Shown here in pieces: positions 48,482-57,339 of a stretch of DNA of 64,000 nucleotides. The stretch comes from Liquorilactobacillus sicerae. GTDB taxonomy: Bacteria; Bacillota; Bacilli; Lactobacillales; Lactobacillaceae. Position numbers and translations under genes: made by a program. The notes under the pieces were generated by a model. The model was not told the origin of the DNA and made no database searches. It was given only the letters and a program-made list of their open reading frames with translations. The DNA lies in the NCBI RefSeq assembly GCF_029916425.1, contig NZ_JAHAVQ010000008.1, positions 62,001 through 126,000 of the forward strand. The letters run 5' to 3'. Every line of letters starts with the position of its first letter. Within the stretch, counting starts at the first letter, position 1.

Positions 48482-49336
48482 TCAAAATTCAGCTGTATCA
48501 GGATCAGCTGCATAACCAACAATTCCTTTAAGTTGATCAATTGTTTTCATATCGGTTTTAGATAAATTAAAATCAAAAAGTTGTGAGTTTTCTTCAATCC
48601 GATTCTCATGGACTGATTTAGGTAATGGAAGAAACTGATGTTGTAAAGACCAACGTAAGCAAATTTGAGCGACCGTCCGCTGATTTTTAGCAGCAATTTG
48701 TTTTAAAGTATCATTAGCAAAAATTTTACCAGTTCCTAGGGGACTATAAGCTTCCAACAAAATATTATTTTGCCGGCAGTAATCAATAGTTTTCAGATCT
48801 AAATCACCAGGACAAATCCGAATTTGGTTGACCATTGGCTGAACGGTCTGTGTTTCTGCTAAAATTTGTAAATGATGGGGACGAAAGTTGGAAACTCCGA
48901 TAGCTTTAATTTTGCCGGCTTTGTAGGCATCCTCCAAAGCTTCCCAAGTATCTTGCAAGTGCTGCTTCCAGTTGGCATTGCGGGCAGCCTTAGGATTTGG
49001 CCAATGAATTAAAAATAGATCCAGATATTTGACTTGAAGAGCTTTCAATGATTGATCAATCGCCGCTGTAGCAGCTTGGTAGTTATGAGCATGATTATTC
49101 AACTTACTAGTTAGAAAAATTTGTTGCCGGGCAATTCCACTTTCTCTGATGCCTTCACCAACGCTTTGTTCATTGCCATACATTTCAGCTGTGTCAATAT
49201 GACGATATCCTGAGGTTAAAGCCTCTTTAACAGCAGTTTTGGCAACTTCGCCAGCTGGGGTTTGCCAAGTACCAAAACCAACTACTGGAATCTTTACACC
49301 ATTTGCTAAGGTATAAGTGTCAACTAAGCTCTTCAT
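48482..49336 (-). CDS. aldo/keto reductase
   Basis: A 284-residue 2,5-diketo-gluconate-reductase-like enzyme. The tetrad is visible: Asp and Tyr in HIDTAEMYGNE (about residues 47-57), Lys in LTSKLNNHAH, His in LIHWPNP. LPKSVHENRIEEN near residue 245 contacts NADPH. It is a paralogue in type, not a copy, of the reductase at 15.3 kb. ATG with GAGG upstream. It lies against the direction of its neighbours between the IS remnant and jag. Confidence 0.92.
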   Translation of the reverse strand: MKSLVDTYTLANGVKIPVVGFGTWQTPAGEVAKTAVKEALTSGYRHIDTAEMYGNEQSVGEGIRESGIARQQIFLTSKLNNHAHNYQAATAAIDQSLKALQVKYLDLFLIHWPNPKAARNANWKQHLQDTWEALEDAYKAGKIKAIGVSNFRPHHLQILAETQTVQPMVNQIRICPGDLDLKTIDYCRQNNILLEAYSPLGTGKIFANDTLKQIAAKNQRTVAQICLRWSLQHQFLPLPKSVHENRIEENSQLFDFNLSKTDMKTIDQLKGIVGYAADPDTAEF

Positions 49337-49503
49337 TCAACAAGACCTCACTTATTATTTTGATTTTCACCACTATTCTACTACAATTTGATTGTAAAAT
49401 GATTTTTAAACTATTTTCTGAATTTTGGAAGTTAAGAAGTTAGCCAAACCTTCAATAGATTTTAATGTTATAATATTTTATAAATGTACACGGAGGATAG
49501 ATA

Positions 49504-50178
49504 ATGACAAAGTTTACTGGAAAAACGGTTAATGATGCTTTGAATAAAGGGCTGAAAGCATTAAGGTTAAATCGAAATCAAGTAAATTTAAAAGTTATAA
49601 CTGAGGGTTCACGAGGCTTTTTGGGAATTGGAAATAAGCCAGCAGTTATTGATTTGCAAGAAATAAACAAAGAAGCTACAGTTGTTGAAAAAGATGTAAC
49701 ACTAGCAGCAGAAAGAAGATTAGCTAAAAATCAAGCAGTTGAGGTTTTAGGCGAGTATTTAGCAGATGTAACTGAAGCAATGGGTATTAAAACAGAGATT
49801 GAAGTTACTCAAGATGAAAAGTTAGTCACTTATGCTTTTGACACGCAACAAGTTGGCCAACTGATCGGAAAACACGGTCGAACCTTGGATGCATTGCAAA
49901 CACTGGCAGAAAATTTTTTAGCTAGACATAAAGGCCAAAAATTGGATATAATTTTAGATGTTGCTAATTATCGCGAAGAACAACGAAAAAACTTGGTGAG
50001 AATGGCTAAACGAAAGGCGGAGCAGGTTCTCAAATCTCAGCAACCAGTTAATTGTCCGACAATGTTGGCTTTTGAGCGAAAAATTATTCACCAAACTTTA
50101 GCTAGAAGCAATGTTGAAACTATATCGGTAGGCAAGGAGCCACATCGATATGTTAAAATTTATCCTGATAAGAAATGA
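49504..50178 (+). CDS. jag: Jag/KhpB RNA-binding protein
   Basis: A 224-residue RNA-binding protein that acts with KhpA in cell elongation control. Jag-N domain (TKFTGKTVNDALNKGLKAL and RGFLGIGNKPA), KH domain with GQLIGKHGRTLDALQ near residue 118, and R3H domain near residues 155-220 (MLAFERKIIHQTL). Normally it follows yidC directly and precedes mnmE; here neither neighbour is present. It overlaps the next frame's earliest ATG by four bases. Confidence 0.95.
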   Translation: MTKFTGKTVNDALNKGLKALRLNRNQVNLKVITEGSRGFLGIGNKPAVIDLQEINKEATVVEKDVTLAAERRLAKNQAVEVLGEYLADVTEAMGIKTEIEVTQDEKLVTYAFDTQQVGQLIGKHGRTLDALQTLAENFLARHKGQKLDIILDVANYREEQRKNLVRMAKRKAEQVLKSQQPVNCPTMLAFERKIIHQTLARSNVETISVGKEPHRYVKIYPDKK

Positions 50179-50195
50179 AGAAAGTAGGCAAAAAA

Positions 50196-50648
50196 ATGGG
50201 ATTAAATCATGAACCTAACAAATTAGATGACGAGCTTTGCTTTGCTATTTATACTGCCCAAAAAGTTTACAATAAATTCTATGTCAATTCTTTAAAAGAA
50301 TATCATTTAACTTATCCACAATATATTACGCTTTTGGCACTTTGGGAAAGTGATGAACCGATGATGATTAAAGAATTAGGGAAAAAGTTAGATTTGGATA
50401 ACGGAACCTTAACGCCTTTATTACGAAGAATGGAAAAAGGTGATTGGATCGTTAGAAAACATTCACAGACTGATGCACGTAAAGTTTATATTTGTTTAAG
50501 CCGCAAAGCCAAAGTCAAAAAATGTGAGATTAAGCGAAAAATGAAGTCTTGTTTTTCACAAGTCGATATGACTGTTGAGGAATATCAACATGATGTGGAA
50601 TTGATCAAAAATATTGCTAAAAACATCAAAAATGGCACACAAGCATAA
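50196..50648 (+). CDS. MarR-family regulator, OhrR-like
   Basis: A 150-residue winged-helix repressor. DDELCFAIYTAQKVYNKFY near residues 11-29 carries a Cys at the position of the peroxide-sensing Cys of OhrR, with the aromatic residues that surround it. MIKELGKKLDLDNGTLTPLLRRME is the DNA-recognition helix region and RKHSQTDARKVYI the wing. No ohr gene is adjacent. An in-frame ATG at 50175 overlaps the jag stop but lacks a ribosome site; 50196 follows AGTAGG. Confidence 0.82.
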   Translation: MGLNHEPNKLDDELCFAIYTAQKVYNKFYVNSLKEYHLTYPQYITLLALWESDEPMMIKELGKKLDLDNGTLTPLLRRMEKGDWIVRKHSQTDARKVYICLSRKAKVKKCEIKRKMKSCFSQVDMTVEEYQHDVELIKNIAKNIKNGTQA

Positions 50649-50651
50649 TTT

Positions 50652-50667
50652 CGTTCCATGTGAAACA
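50652..50667. promoter_or_regulatory. parS-like site
   Basis: CGTTCCATGTGAAACA differs from the parS consensus at the first base and one central base. It is intergenic, about 15-17 kb right of oriC, roughly mirroring the site at 16.4 kb. Confidence 0.5.
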
Positions 50668-50721
50668 AAAGCTAGCGGTTATTTGAAAAATGTATCAGAT
50701 AAGCTTAAATGATAAGTAGAT

Positions 50722-50758
50722 AAAAAGCTCTAGAGCGTAAGACTCTAGAGCTTTTTTT
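50722..50758. terminator. bidirectional terminator between MarR and ArsR genes
   Basis: AAAAAGCTCTAGAG and CTCTAGAGCTTTTTTT arms around CGTAAGA. Confidence 0.9.
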
Positions 50759-51074
50759 AAGTGTTTTTTTCACGAATATGTTCTCTAACTTGATTGAAAA
50801 TAGTAATTACGTGTCGATCAGAAAGTTGATAATTTATCTTTTGTCCAGCACGTAAGCCACGGACTAATCCTGTTTGCCGCAATAGTTTCAGCTGATGCGA
50901 AATAGCTGACTGAGAGATGCCAATGATATCAGCTAATTCGTTAACAGATAAACTTTTTTCAGCTAGTAGGAATAAAATCTTATATCTTGTCTGATCACCA
51001 AAAGCTTTAAACAATTGAACGCTTTTTTCAAGTTCTAGGAATGAAGGCAATTGAGGATTGTTTGACTTTGTCAT
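50757..51074 (-). CDS. ArsR/SmtB-family metal-sensing repressor
   Basis: A 105-residue winged-helix repressor. SVNELADIIGISQSAISHQLKLLRQ is the recognition region. The alpha-5 helix reads DRHVITIFNQVREHIRE, giving Asp, His, His and Glu at spacings +2, +13 and +16, the same spacing as the SmtB zinc site. The alpha-3 Cys pair of arsenic sensors is absent, so zinc or a similar metal is the likely ligand. No metal transporter gene is adjacent, so its target is elsewhere. Confidence 0.85.
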   Translation of the reverse strand: MTKSNNPQLPSFLELEKSVQLFKAFGDQTRYKILFLLAEKSLSVNELADIIGISQSAISHQLKLLRQTGLVRGLRAGQKINYQLSDRHVITIFNQVREHIREKNT

Positions 51075-51161
51075 TTAGTTCACCTTTCACCAGAAAGAGT
51101 ATAGTAATAAGAATTAAACTGTTAACACTCATTATACGCTTACAGGCCGGGAATTTGAAAT

Positions 51162-52106
51162 TTAATTGTCGGCTCGTTTAGCTAATTGATCGATCAAATT
51201 AAAGAAATGCTGTCGATCAACGTCATAAACTAAAGTAGCTGGTCGACCGCTAGTAGTCAAGAAGGTTTTTCCATCGCTGGGAGCAGCTAAACTGACATCA
51301 CAATTAATGGCTTTAGTCTTGACGAGAGAGGAGTCATAGCAATAACAGGTAGTTAATACATCCCATAAGTAATAAGTTGAGTTGGTAGCAAATTGATTAA
51401 GCTCAGGGACAAAGGCATAACTATTGCCAATAAAATCGAGACCAGTGAAGCGGCGTTGGGCAGCCCAATGAAGTCTGACTTTGGGTGTTAATGGCACATT
51501 GTTAGTACTTTCCAAACTGACCAAGTCAAGCTTGATTGGCGCATCAAAAACTGTTTTGACAGCTGCTGGATCCCAAAAAGCATTCCATTCTTGTGTTCCA
51601 TCAGAATCAGGTTCTTCAACATTACCCTTTTTTAGAAAGGTTCCGCCCATCCAAATCACTCGTTCGATTTTTTGGCTAACGGTTGGAGCAACTTTCAAGG
51701 CTGCAGCTAAATCGGTGAGTGGGCCAGTAAATAACAAGGTTACCGGTTGGGTCGCAGCTTGCAGCTTAGCTATCAGATCTAAATGGGCAGGTTGTTCAGC
51801 TAGTGGCGTAATAATCTTGCCGCTTTCATTTAAAAGAGGCAAAGCATTTTCTGAGTAAGTTGTCAGTCGCCATTCTTTAGGGAAGGGATGGACCCCCCGA
51901 GCACTGGAAGCCGCTACAGCTAATTTTTTACCGTGACCAAAGCGGTCAATGATTTTGCGGCTAGCTTCTAAGGAAGGTTGTAAATAACTATCGGCATTAA
52001 CTGCTGCTACTCCGATTAGGCGAATAGTATCCATTTGTAGTAATAAAAAAAGTGAAATTAAGTCATCAACTCCACCATCATGGTCGAAGTACACATTTTT
52101 GATCAT
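51162..52106 (-). CDS. ribonucleoside hydrolase (IUNH family)
   Basis: A 314-residue nucleoside hydrolase with the metal-binding start KNVYFDHDGGVDDLISLFLL and the TGPLTDLAAAL block. It splits ribonucleosides to base plus ribose. ATG 52106 follows GAGGAG. It is divergent from the bmpA-nupABC nucleoside importer, so imported nucleosides are its likely substrates. It differs from the hydrolase at 3.4 kb in motif detail (DHDGG versus DCDPG) and context, so the two probably have different substrates. Confidence 0.88.
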   Translation of the reverse strand: MIKNVYFDHDGGVDDLISLFLLLQMDTIRLIGVAAVNADSYLQPSLEASRKIIDRFGHGKKLAVAASSARGVHPFPKEWRLTTYSENALPLLNESGKIITPLAEQPAHLDLIAKLQAATQPVTLLFTGPLTDLAAALKVAPTVSQKIERVIWMGGTFLKKGNVEEPDSDGTQEWNAFWDPAAVKTVFDAPIKLDLVSLESTNNVPLTPKVRLHWAAQRRFTGLDFIGNSYAFVPELNQFATNSTYYLWDVLTTCYCYDSSLVKTKAINCDVSLAAPSDGKTFLTTSGRPATLVYDVDRQHFFNLIDQLAKRADN

Positions 52107-52151
52107 AATTAAACTCCTCACATTATAAAATTAATTCAATTATATAAAATA

Positions 52152-52165
52152 TGAAAACGTTCGTC
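52152..52165 (+). promoter_or_regulatory. cre-like site in the hydrolase-bmpA gap
   Basis: TGAAAACGTTCGTC matches cre at 12-13 of 14 positions, between the divergent promoters, consistent with carbon catabolite control of nucleoside use. Confidence 0.4.
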
Positions 52166-52254
52166 AAAATTAATTAAAATCATTGTTATAACGCTAATAT
52201 GTTAGGATATATGATAGAAAGCGAACTATTTTTGATTGTGTTCAAATAAATGTA

Positions 52255-52283
52255 TTGATTTAATTACAAAAGAAGGGTATACT
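52255..52283 (+). promoter_or_regulatory. bmpA-nup operon promoter
   Basis: TTGATT (52255-52260) and TATACT (52278-52283), 17 bases apart. Confidence 0.65.
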
Positions 52284-52319
52284 ATGAGTCATGAAAAAAT
52301 AACTTTGGGGGTCATTTGA

Positions 52320-53342
52320 TTGAAAAAGAAATGGATGGCATTGGTTGCAACGACTTTCGCACTTGGAACAGTTCTGGTGGGATGTGGTAATCAATCTTCA
52401 AGTAGCAAAGGCACTAAACATTCTGCCGCATTAGTTACTGATGGCGGAGGGATCGATGATAAGTCATTCAATCAGTCGGCATGGGAAGGCTTGAAAAGCT
52501 GGGGCAAGAGCCATAATTTGAAAAAGGGTGTAAATGGCTATAATTACGCGCAGTCAGATGATGATTCAGACTTTTTGCCTAACATCAACAAGTTGATCAA
52601 GGCAAAATATGCAACTATTTTTGGAATTGGGTACAAGTTGGACAATGCCATTGGAACGGCAGCTAAAGAAAATCCCAAAACTAATTTTGCAATTATTGAC
52701 TCGGTCGTAAAAAATCGGAAAAATGTTGCTTCGGTAACTTTTAAAACTGAACAGTCATCATTCTTAGCTGGAGTAGCAGCAGCAGAAACGACTAAAACTG
52801 ATAAAGTTGGTTTTGTTGGTGGAATGCAAAGTGATGTGATCAAGACTTTTGAAGCAGGTTTTAAACAAGGCGTCAAAGCGGTTAATCCAAAGATCCAAGT
52901 TGATGTTAAATATGCTGGTTCATTCAGTAAAGCTGATGTTGGTCAATCATTGGCAACAGCAATGTATAACAATAATGAGGATGTTATCTTCCATGCGGCT
53001 GGTGGCACTGGTGCTGGTGTTTTCACAGCAGCTAAAAATGCAGCTAAAAATGGTAAAAAGGTTTGGGTAATCGGTGTTGATCAAGATCAAAAAGCCGATG
53101 GTGCTTATAAAGGCGGTAATGTAACTTTAGCCTCAGCTGTTAAGAAAGTTGGGACAGCTGTTAAGGATTTGTCGAATCAAGCAATGAAGGGCAAATTCCC
53201 AGGTGGAAAAACGGTTACTTATAATTTAAAAGATAACGGTGTTGGTTTGGTAAATGATAATATGTCAGCCAAAACTTGGAAAGTGGTTCAAAATTATCAG
53301 CAACAAATTGAAAGTGGTAAGATCAAAGTCAGTCCTAAATAA
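52320..53342 (+). CDS. bmpA: nucleoside-binding lipoprotein (BMP family)
   Basis: A 340-residue lipoprotein of the Bmp/PnrA family that delivers nucleosides to the ABC permease. Lipobox LVGCG lies near residue 20. AALVTDGGGIDDKSFNQSAWEGL near residue 38 is the family hallmark, and VIGVDQDQKADGAY binds ligand. The start is TTG after GGGGG, giving a Lys-rich n-region. An attenuator-like gap of 115 bases separates it from the ATPase gene. Confidence 0.94.
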   Translation: MKKKWMALVATTFALGTVLVGCGNQSSSSKGTKHSAALVTDGGGIDDKSFNQSAWEGLKSWGKSHNLKKGVNGYNYAQSDDDSDFLPNINKLIKAKYATIFGIGYKLDNAIGTAAKENPKTNFAIIDSVVKNRKNVASVTFKTEQSSFLAGVAAAETTKTDKVGFVGGMQSDVIKTFEAGFKQGVKAVNPKIQVDVKYAGSFSKADVGQSLATAMYNNNEDVIFHAAGGTGAGVFTAAKNAAKNGKKVWVIGVDQDQKADGAYKGGNVTLASAVKKVGTAVKDLSNQAMKGKFPGGKTVTYNLKDNGVGLVNDNMSAKTWKVVQNYQQQIESGKIKVSPK

Positions 53343-53457
53343 TTTTTAGGTTCAATTCCTACAGTTAACAATATTTTAATGATGGTGAAGAGTTGGCGCG
53401 GATCAATGCTTCACCATTTTGTTGCATAAAAGAACAGCTGACTTTTAGGAGGAGCAA

Positions 53458-54984
53458 ATGGTAGAAAAATATGTAGTTGAAATGCAGCACATCACTAAGC
53501 AGTTTGGCAATTACAAAGCCAATAATGATATTTCGCTGCAATTAAAAAAAGGTGAGATTCTTGCTTTGCTAGGTGAAAATGGTGCTGGAAAGTCAACTTT
53601 AATGAGGATGCTTTCAGGTTTACTGGAACCAACCAGTGGCCAAATTTTAATTGATGGTCAGCCGGCCCATTTAAATGATCCACGTGATGCTAAAAAATTA
53701 GGAATTGGAATGGTTCACCAGCACTTTATGCTGATTCCGGCTTTTTCCGTACTTGAAAATATTATTTTAGGTGATGAGCCAACGAAAGGTATCAAAATCA
53801 ATTATCAAAAAGCTGCTGTGAGCATTCAGCAATTAGCGGCTAAGTATCATTTGGAGATCGATTTAAAAGCTAAGGTTCGTGATATTACCGTTGGAATGCA
53901 ACAGAGAGTCGAAATCATGAAAGCTTTATACCGCCAAGCGCATATTTTTATTTTTGATGAACCAACGGCGGCCTTGACACCACAAGAGATTGAACAATTG
54001 ATCAAAATTTTCCGGGCACTAGCAAATGAAGGCAACTCAGTGATTTTTATTACTCATAAGTTAAAAGAGATTAAAGAAGTTGCTGATCGTTGTGTTGTGA
54101 TCCGAAGTGGGAAAGTAATTGATACCGTTAAAGTCAGTGAAACACCAGAAGCAGCTTTGGCAGAAATGATGGTCGGCAGAAAAATTAATTTAGATATTAT
54201 CAAACAAACAACGGATCAAAGTCGAAAAATTTTAAATGTTGAAAAGCTAACGGTTGAGAATCACGGTCGGATTAAAGTTCGCAATTTGAATTTGACTGTG
54301 CATAGTGGAGAAATAGTTGGAATTGCTGGAGTCGATGGTAATGGTCAAAGTGAATTAATTGCTGCTTTGACGGGTTTGATCAAAAGCAAATCTGGTACGA
54401 TCAAGTTGTTGAATCGGTCATTGCAAAACTTAAGCGCACGTCAGATCAGTCAAGCGGGTGTTGGTTGTATCCCTGAGGATCGGCAAAATGTCGGGTTGAT
54501 TCTGCCATTGACGATTGCCGAGAACCTAGTCTTAAAGGATTATTATCACCAGCCAGCAAGTCACTATGGTTGGTTGAATTATGCAGCAATTAATCAGCAT
54601 GGCCGAAGATTAATTAAGGATTTTGATATTCGTTCGCAAAGTGAAAAAGAAAAGGCAGCTGATCTTTCTGGTGGAAATCAACAAAAAGTCATTGTTGCTC
54701 GAGAAATTGCCGCTCAGCCTAAATTATTGATTGCTGCTAACCCGACTCGTGGGGTCGATATTGGAGCAATCGAGTATATTCATGAAAAGATTATGGATCA
54801 GCGAAATGCTGGTCGCGGGGTTTTGCTAGTTAGTTTTGAACTTGATGAAATCTTAAAACTCTCTGATCGAATCGTTGTTATGCATGAGGGTCAAATTGTT
54901 GGTGAATTAAATCCAAAGACAACGACTAGTGAAGAATTAGGCTTAATGATGGCTGGAAAAAAACCAGTTATGCAGAAAGGATAG
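53458..54984 (+). CDS. nupA: nucleoside ABC transporter ATPase, two-domain
   Basis: A 508-residue ATPase with two ABC cassettes, as in sugar and nucleoside importers. Cassette one has Walker A LLGENGAGKSTLMRML near residue 38, a diverged signature TVGMQQRVEIMKAL and Walker B IFIFDEPTAAL. Cassette two has a degenerate Walker A (GVDGNGQSELIAAL), signature LSGGNQQKV and NPTRGVD. The asymmetry is normal for this family. TTAGGAGG precedes the ATG. Confidence 0.95.
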   Translation: MVEKYVVEMQHITKQFGNYKANNDISLQLKKGEILALLGENGAGKSTLMRMLSGLLEPTSGQILIDGQPAHLNDPRDAKKLGIGMVHQHFMLIPAFSVLENIILGDEPTKGIKINYQKAAVSIQQLAAKYHLEIDLKAKVRDITVGMQQRVEIMKALYRQAHIFIFDEPTAALTPQEIEQLIKIFRALANEGNSVIFITHKLKEIKEVADRCVVIRSGKVIDTVKVSETPEAALAEMMVGRKINLDIIKQTTDQSRKILNVEKLTVENHGRIKVRNLNLTVHSGEIVGIAGVDGNGQSELIAALTGLIKSKSGTIKLLNRSLQNLSARQISQAGVGCIPEDRQNVGLILPLTIAENLVLKDYYHQPASHYGWLNYAAINQHGRRLIKDFDIRSQSEKEKAADLSGGNQQKVIVAREIAAQPKLLIAANPTRGVDIGAIEYIHEKIMDQRNAGRGVLLVSFELDEILKLSDRIVVMHEGQIVGELNPKTTTSEELGLMMAGKKPVMQKG

Positions 54985-54996
54985 AGGAGGAAAACT

Positions 54997-56073
54997 ATGC
55001 AGATTAAATCTTTGAAGGGTTTAATGATCCCGCTGCTGTCAGTAATTGCTGGATTTTTAGTGGGTGCGATCGTCATGCTGATTTTCGGCTATGATCCGTT
55101 ACAAAATTATATTAATTTGTTTGTCGGTTCACTTGGAGACATTTATTCGATTGGGGAGACACTTCGTAATATGACTCCCTTGATTTTAACGGCGTTAGGT
55201 TTTGCGGTCGCCAGTAAAGCAGGCTTCTTTAATATTGGCGGTCCAGGTCAGTATTTATTTGGCTGGTTTGGTGGAATTAGTTTTGCCTTGGCATTTCCTC
55301 ATTTACCTGGAATTATTTTGATTATTGGTTCTTTATTATGCGGTGCAATTTTGGGTGGAATTTGGTCAATGATTGCGGGTATTTTACGGGCATACTTTGG
55401 TACAAGTGAAGTTATTACGACAATTATGTTAAATTATATTTCGTTATACTTTATTAATTACGCAATTAGAAGTTGGCTAGCCAAAAAAGGCAATGACTCT
55501 TCGCCTAACATCGTCGCTAAAGCCAGTTTGAATACACCATTTTTGAAGTCGATCACAAACAATTCAACTTTTAATTGGGGATTTTTCATTGCTTTAGTTG
55601 TGGTTGTCATAGTTTGGCTGTACTTTAATAAAACTAATTCTGGTTTTGAAATCAAAGCAGTTGGAATCAACGAAACTGCCTCGCGTTATGCAGGGGTCAA
55701 CGTCAAGCAAACGATTATTGTGGCTATGCTGATCTCCGGGGTGCTAGCTGGTTTAGGCGGAGCAATCGATGGCTTAGGAAATTTTCAAAACATTTCGGTC
55801 TCAAATAATTTACCTGATGTTGGTTTTAATGGAATGGCGGTTGCTTTGTTAGCAAGTGAAAATCCGTTTGGAATTATTTTTGCGGCTTTGCTATTTTCGG
55901 CTTTGCAGATAGGTGGTCTAAGCATTTCAGTTTATTCAAATACTCCGAGTGAAATTGTTGATATTGTGATCGCTTCAATTATCTTTTTTGTGGGCATCAA
56001 GTATCTATTTGAGTGGCTACTAGCTAAGAGGAAGCACCATTCTCAAGAAAAGTTAAGTGAAGGGGGCAGATAA
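54997..56073 (+). CDS. nupB: nucleoside ABC transporter permease
   Basis: A 358-residue permease of the branched-chain/ribose type with about ten helices. ASKAGFFNIGGPGQYLFG near residue 70 and GINETASRYAGVNVKQT near residue 225 are the family motifs. GAGGAGG precedes the ATG, 12 bases after the ATPase gene. It pairs with the following permease. Confidence 0.93.
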   Translation: MQIKSLKGLMIPLLSVIAGFLVGAIVMLIFGYDPLQNYINLFVGSLGDIYSIGETLRNMTPLILTALGFAVASKAGFFNIGGPGQYLFGWFGGISFALAFPHLPGIILIIGSLLCGAILGGIWSMIAGILRAYFGTSEVITTIMLNYISLYFINYAIRSWLAKKGNDSSPNIVAKASLNTPFLKSITNNSTFNWGFFIALVVVVIVWLYFNKTNSGFEIKAVGINETASRYAGVNVKQTIIVAMLISGVLAGLGGAIDGLGNFQNISVSNNLPDVGFNGMAVALLASENPFGIIFAALLFSALQIGGLSISVYSNTPSEIVDIVIASIIFFVGIKYLFEWLLAKRKHHSQEKLSEGGR

Positions 56074-56074
56074 G

Positions 56075-57034
56075 ATGAGTTTTTCAACTGTTTTAATGAC
56101 TGTTTTTTCAACAACTTTGATTTATGCTGCTCCACTGATTTTTACCGCGTTAGGTGGAGCTTTTTCAGAACATAGTGGAATCGTCAATGTTGGCCTCGAG
56201 GGCATGATGATCGTTGGGGCATTTAGTAGTACGGTTTTTAATTTATTTTTTGCTAAAATTTTGGGGGCGGCAACTCCGTGGATCTCATTGTTGGTTGGCG
56301 CAGTATTCGGGCTATTATTTTCACTGCTGCATGCGGTGGCAACGATCAACTTTCGTGCAGATCATATCATTAGTGGGACGGTTTTAAATATGCTTGCACC
56401 AGCGTTATGTGTGTTCTTAACCCGAATTTTTTATAATGGCAAAGGCCAGACACCAATTATTGATCAAAGCATGGGAACTTTTACTTTCCCAGGATTATCG
56501 AAAATCCCATTATTAGGTAAAATGCTCTTTACCCATACATCATTAGTTGCTTATGTAGCAATTGTTGTTGGAATTATCGGCTGGTATTTTTTATATCGAA
56601 CTAATATTGGTTTACGTTTACGATCAGTTGGTGAGAATCCTGTCGCTGCCGATACGTTAGGGATCAATGTTGCTGCGTATCGTTATCTGGGAGTTTTGAT
56701 TTCGGGCTTTCTAGGCGGCATTGGTGGAGCTGTTATGGCACAATCGATTACCTTGAACTTTTCTGTCAGCACAATTTCTGGTCAAGGTTTTATGTCGTTA
56801 GCTGCGATGATTTTTGGCAAATGGAATCCATTAGGAGCCACAGCTGCTGCCATCTTCTTTGGCCTTGCTCAGAGTTTGCCGATTATTGGCGGATATGTTC
56901 CATTCCTGGCACATGTTAATTCAGTTTGGTTCCAGGTTGCACCATATGCGATTACGATTATTGTGTTAGTGATTTTCTTAGGTAAAGCAGTTGCACCAGC
57001 AGCAGATGGACAGAACTACATTAAAAGTAAATAG
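56075..57034 (+). CDS. nupC: nucleoside ABC transporter permease
   Basis: A 319-residue second permease with about nine helices. SEHSGIVNVGLEGMMIVGAF near residue 28 and RSVGENPVAADTLGINVAAYR near residue 190 are the counterparts of the motifs in nupB. ATG 56075 directly follows GGGGGCAG and lies one base after the nupB stop; an earlier in-frame start inside nupB is less likely. Confidence 0.93.
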   Translation: MSFSTVLMTVFSTTLIYAAPLIFTALGGAFSEHSGIVNVGLEGMMIVGAFSSTVFNLFFAKILGAATPWISLLVGAVFGLLFSLLHAVATINFRADHIISGTVLNMLAPALCVFLTRIFYNGKGQTPIIDQSMGTFTFPGLSKIPLLGKMLFTHTSLVAYVAIVVGIIGWYFLYRTNIGLRLRSVGENPVAADTLGINVAAYRYLGVLISGFLGGIGGAVMAQSITLNFSVSTISGQGFMSLAAMIFGKWNPLGATAAAIFFGLAQSLPIIGGYVPFLAHVNSVWFQVAPYAITIIVLVIFLGKAVAPAADGQNYIKSK

Positions 57035-57130
57035 TTTTTTATGGCATGCGGTTTTTGGCCTTTTAAGAGTCAGGTCAAACTGTGTGTTTTTTAGTTAACA
57101 AAACTAGGAAGCTGATGTCAGCTTAAAGGC

Positions 57131-57228
57131 AGATTCTAAGAGCTCTCACGTAAAATAACAAACTATTAGTACTTAAATTCTTTAGTTTCCAAAGAATTTA
57201 CTCCATCATCTTGTTATTTTCTGAATCT
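57131..57228. repeat. long stem-loop upstream of gltB
   Basis: Three nested inverted pairs share one axis: AGATTC/GAATCT (57131, 57223), AAAATAACAA/TTGTTATTTT (57152-57161, 57211-57220) and AAATTCTTT/AAAGAATTT (57175-57183, 57191-57199). It lies in the 305-base nupC-gltB gap, which has no gene. It may terminate nup transcription or act in gltB control. Confidence 0.55.
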
Positions 57229-57339
57229 ACCACTAAAATTAAAAGAACATTAGACAATTTTTAAGAATCTTTTATTTTACAATGTTCGGGTTATCTTGAT
57301 GTCTGGTGACATTTTTTGCAAATAAGGTGGGGAATAACA

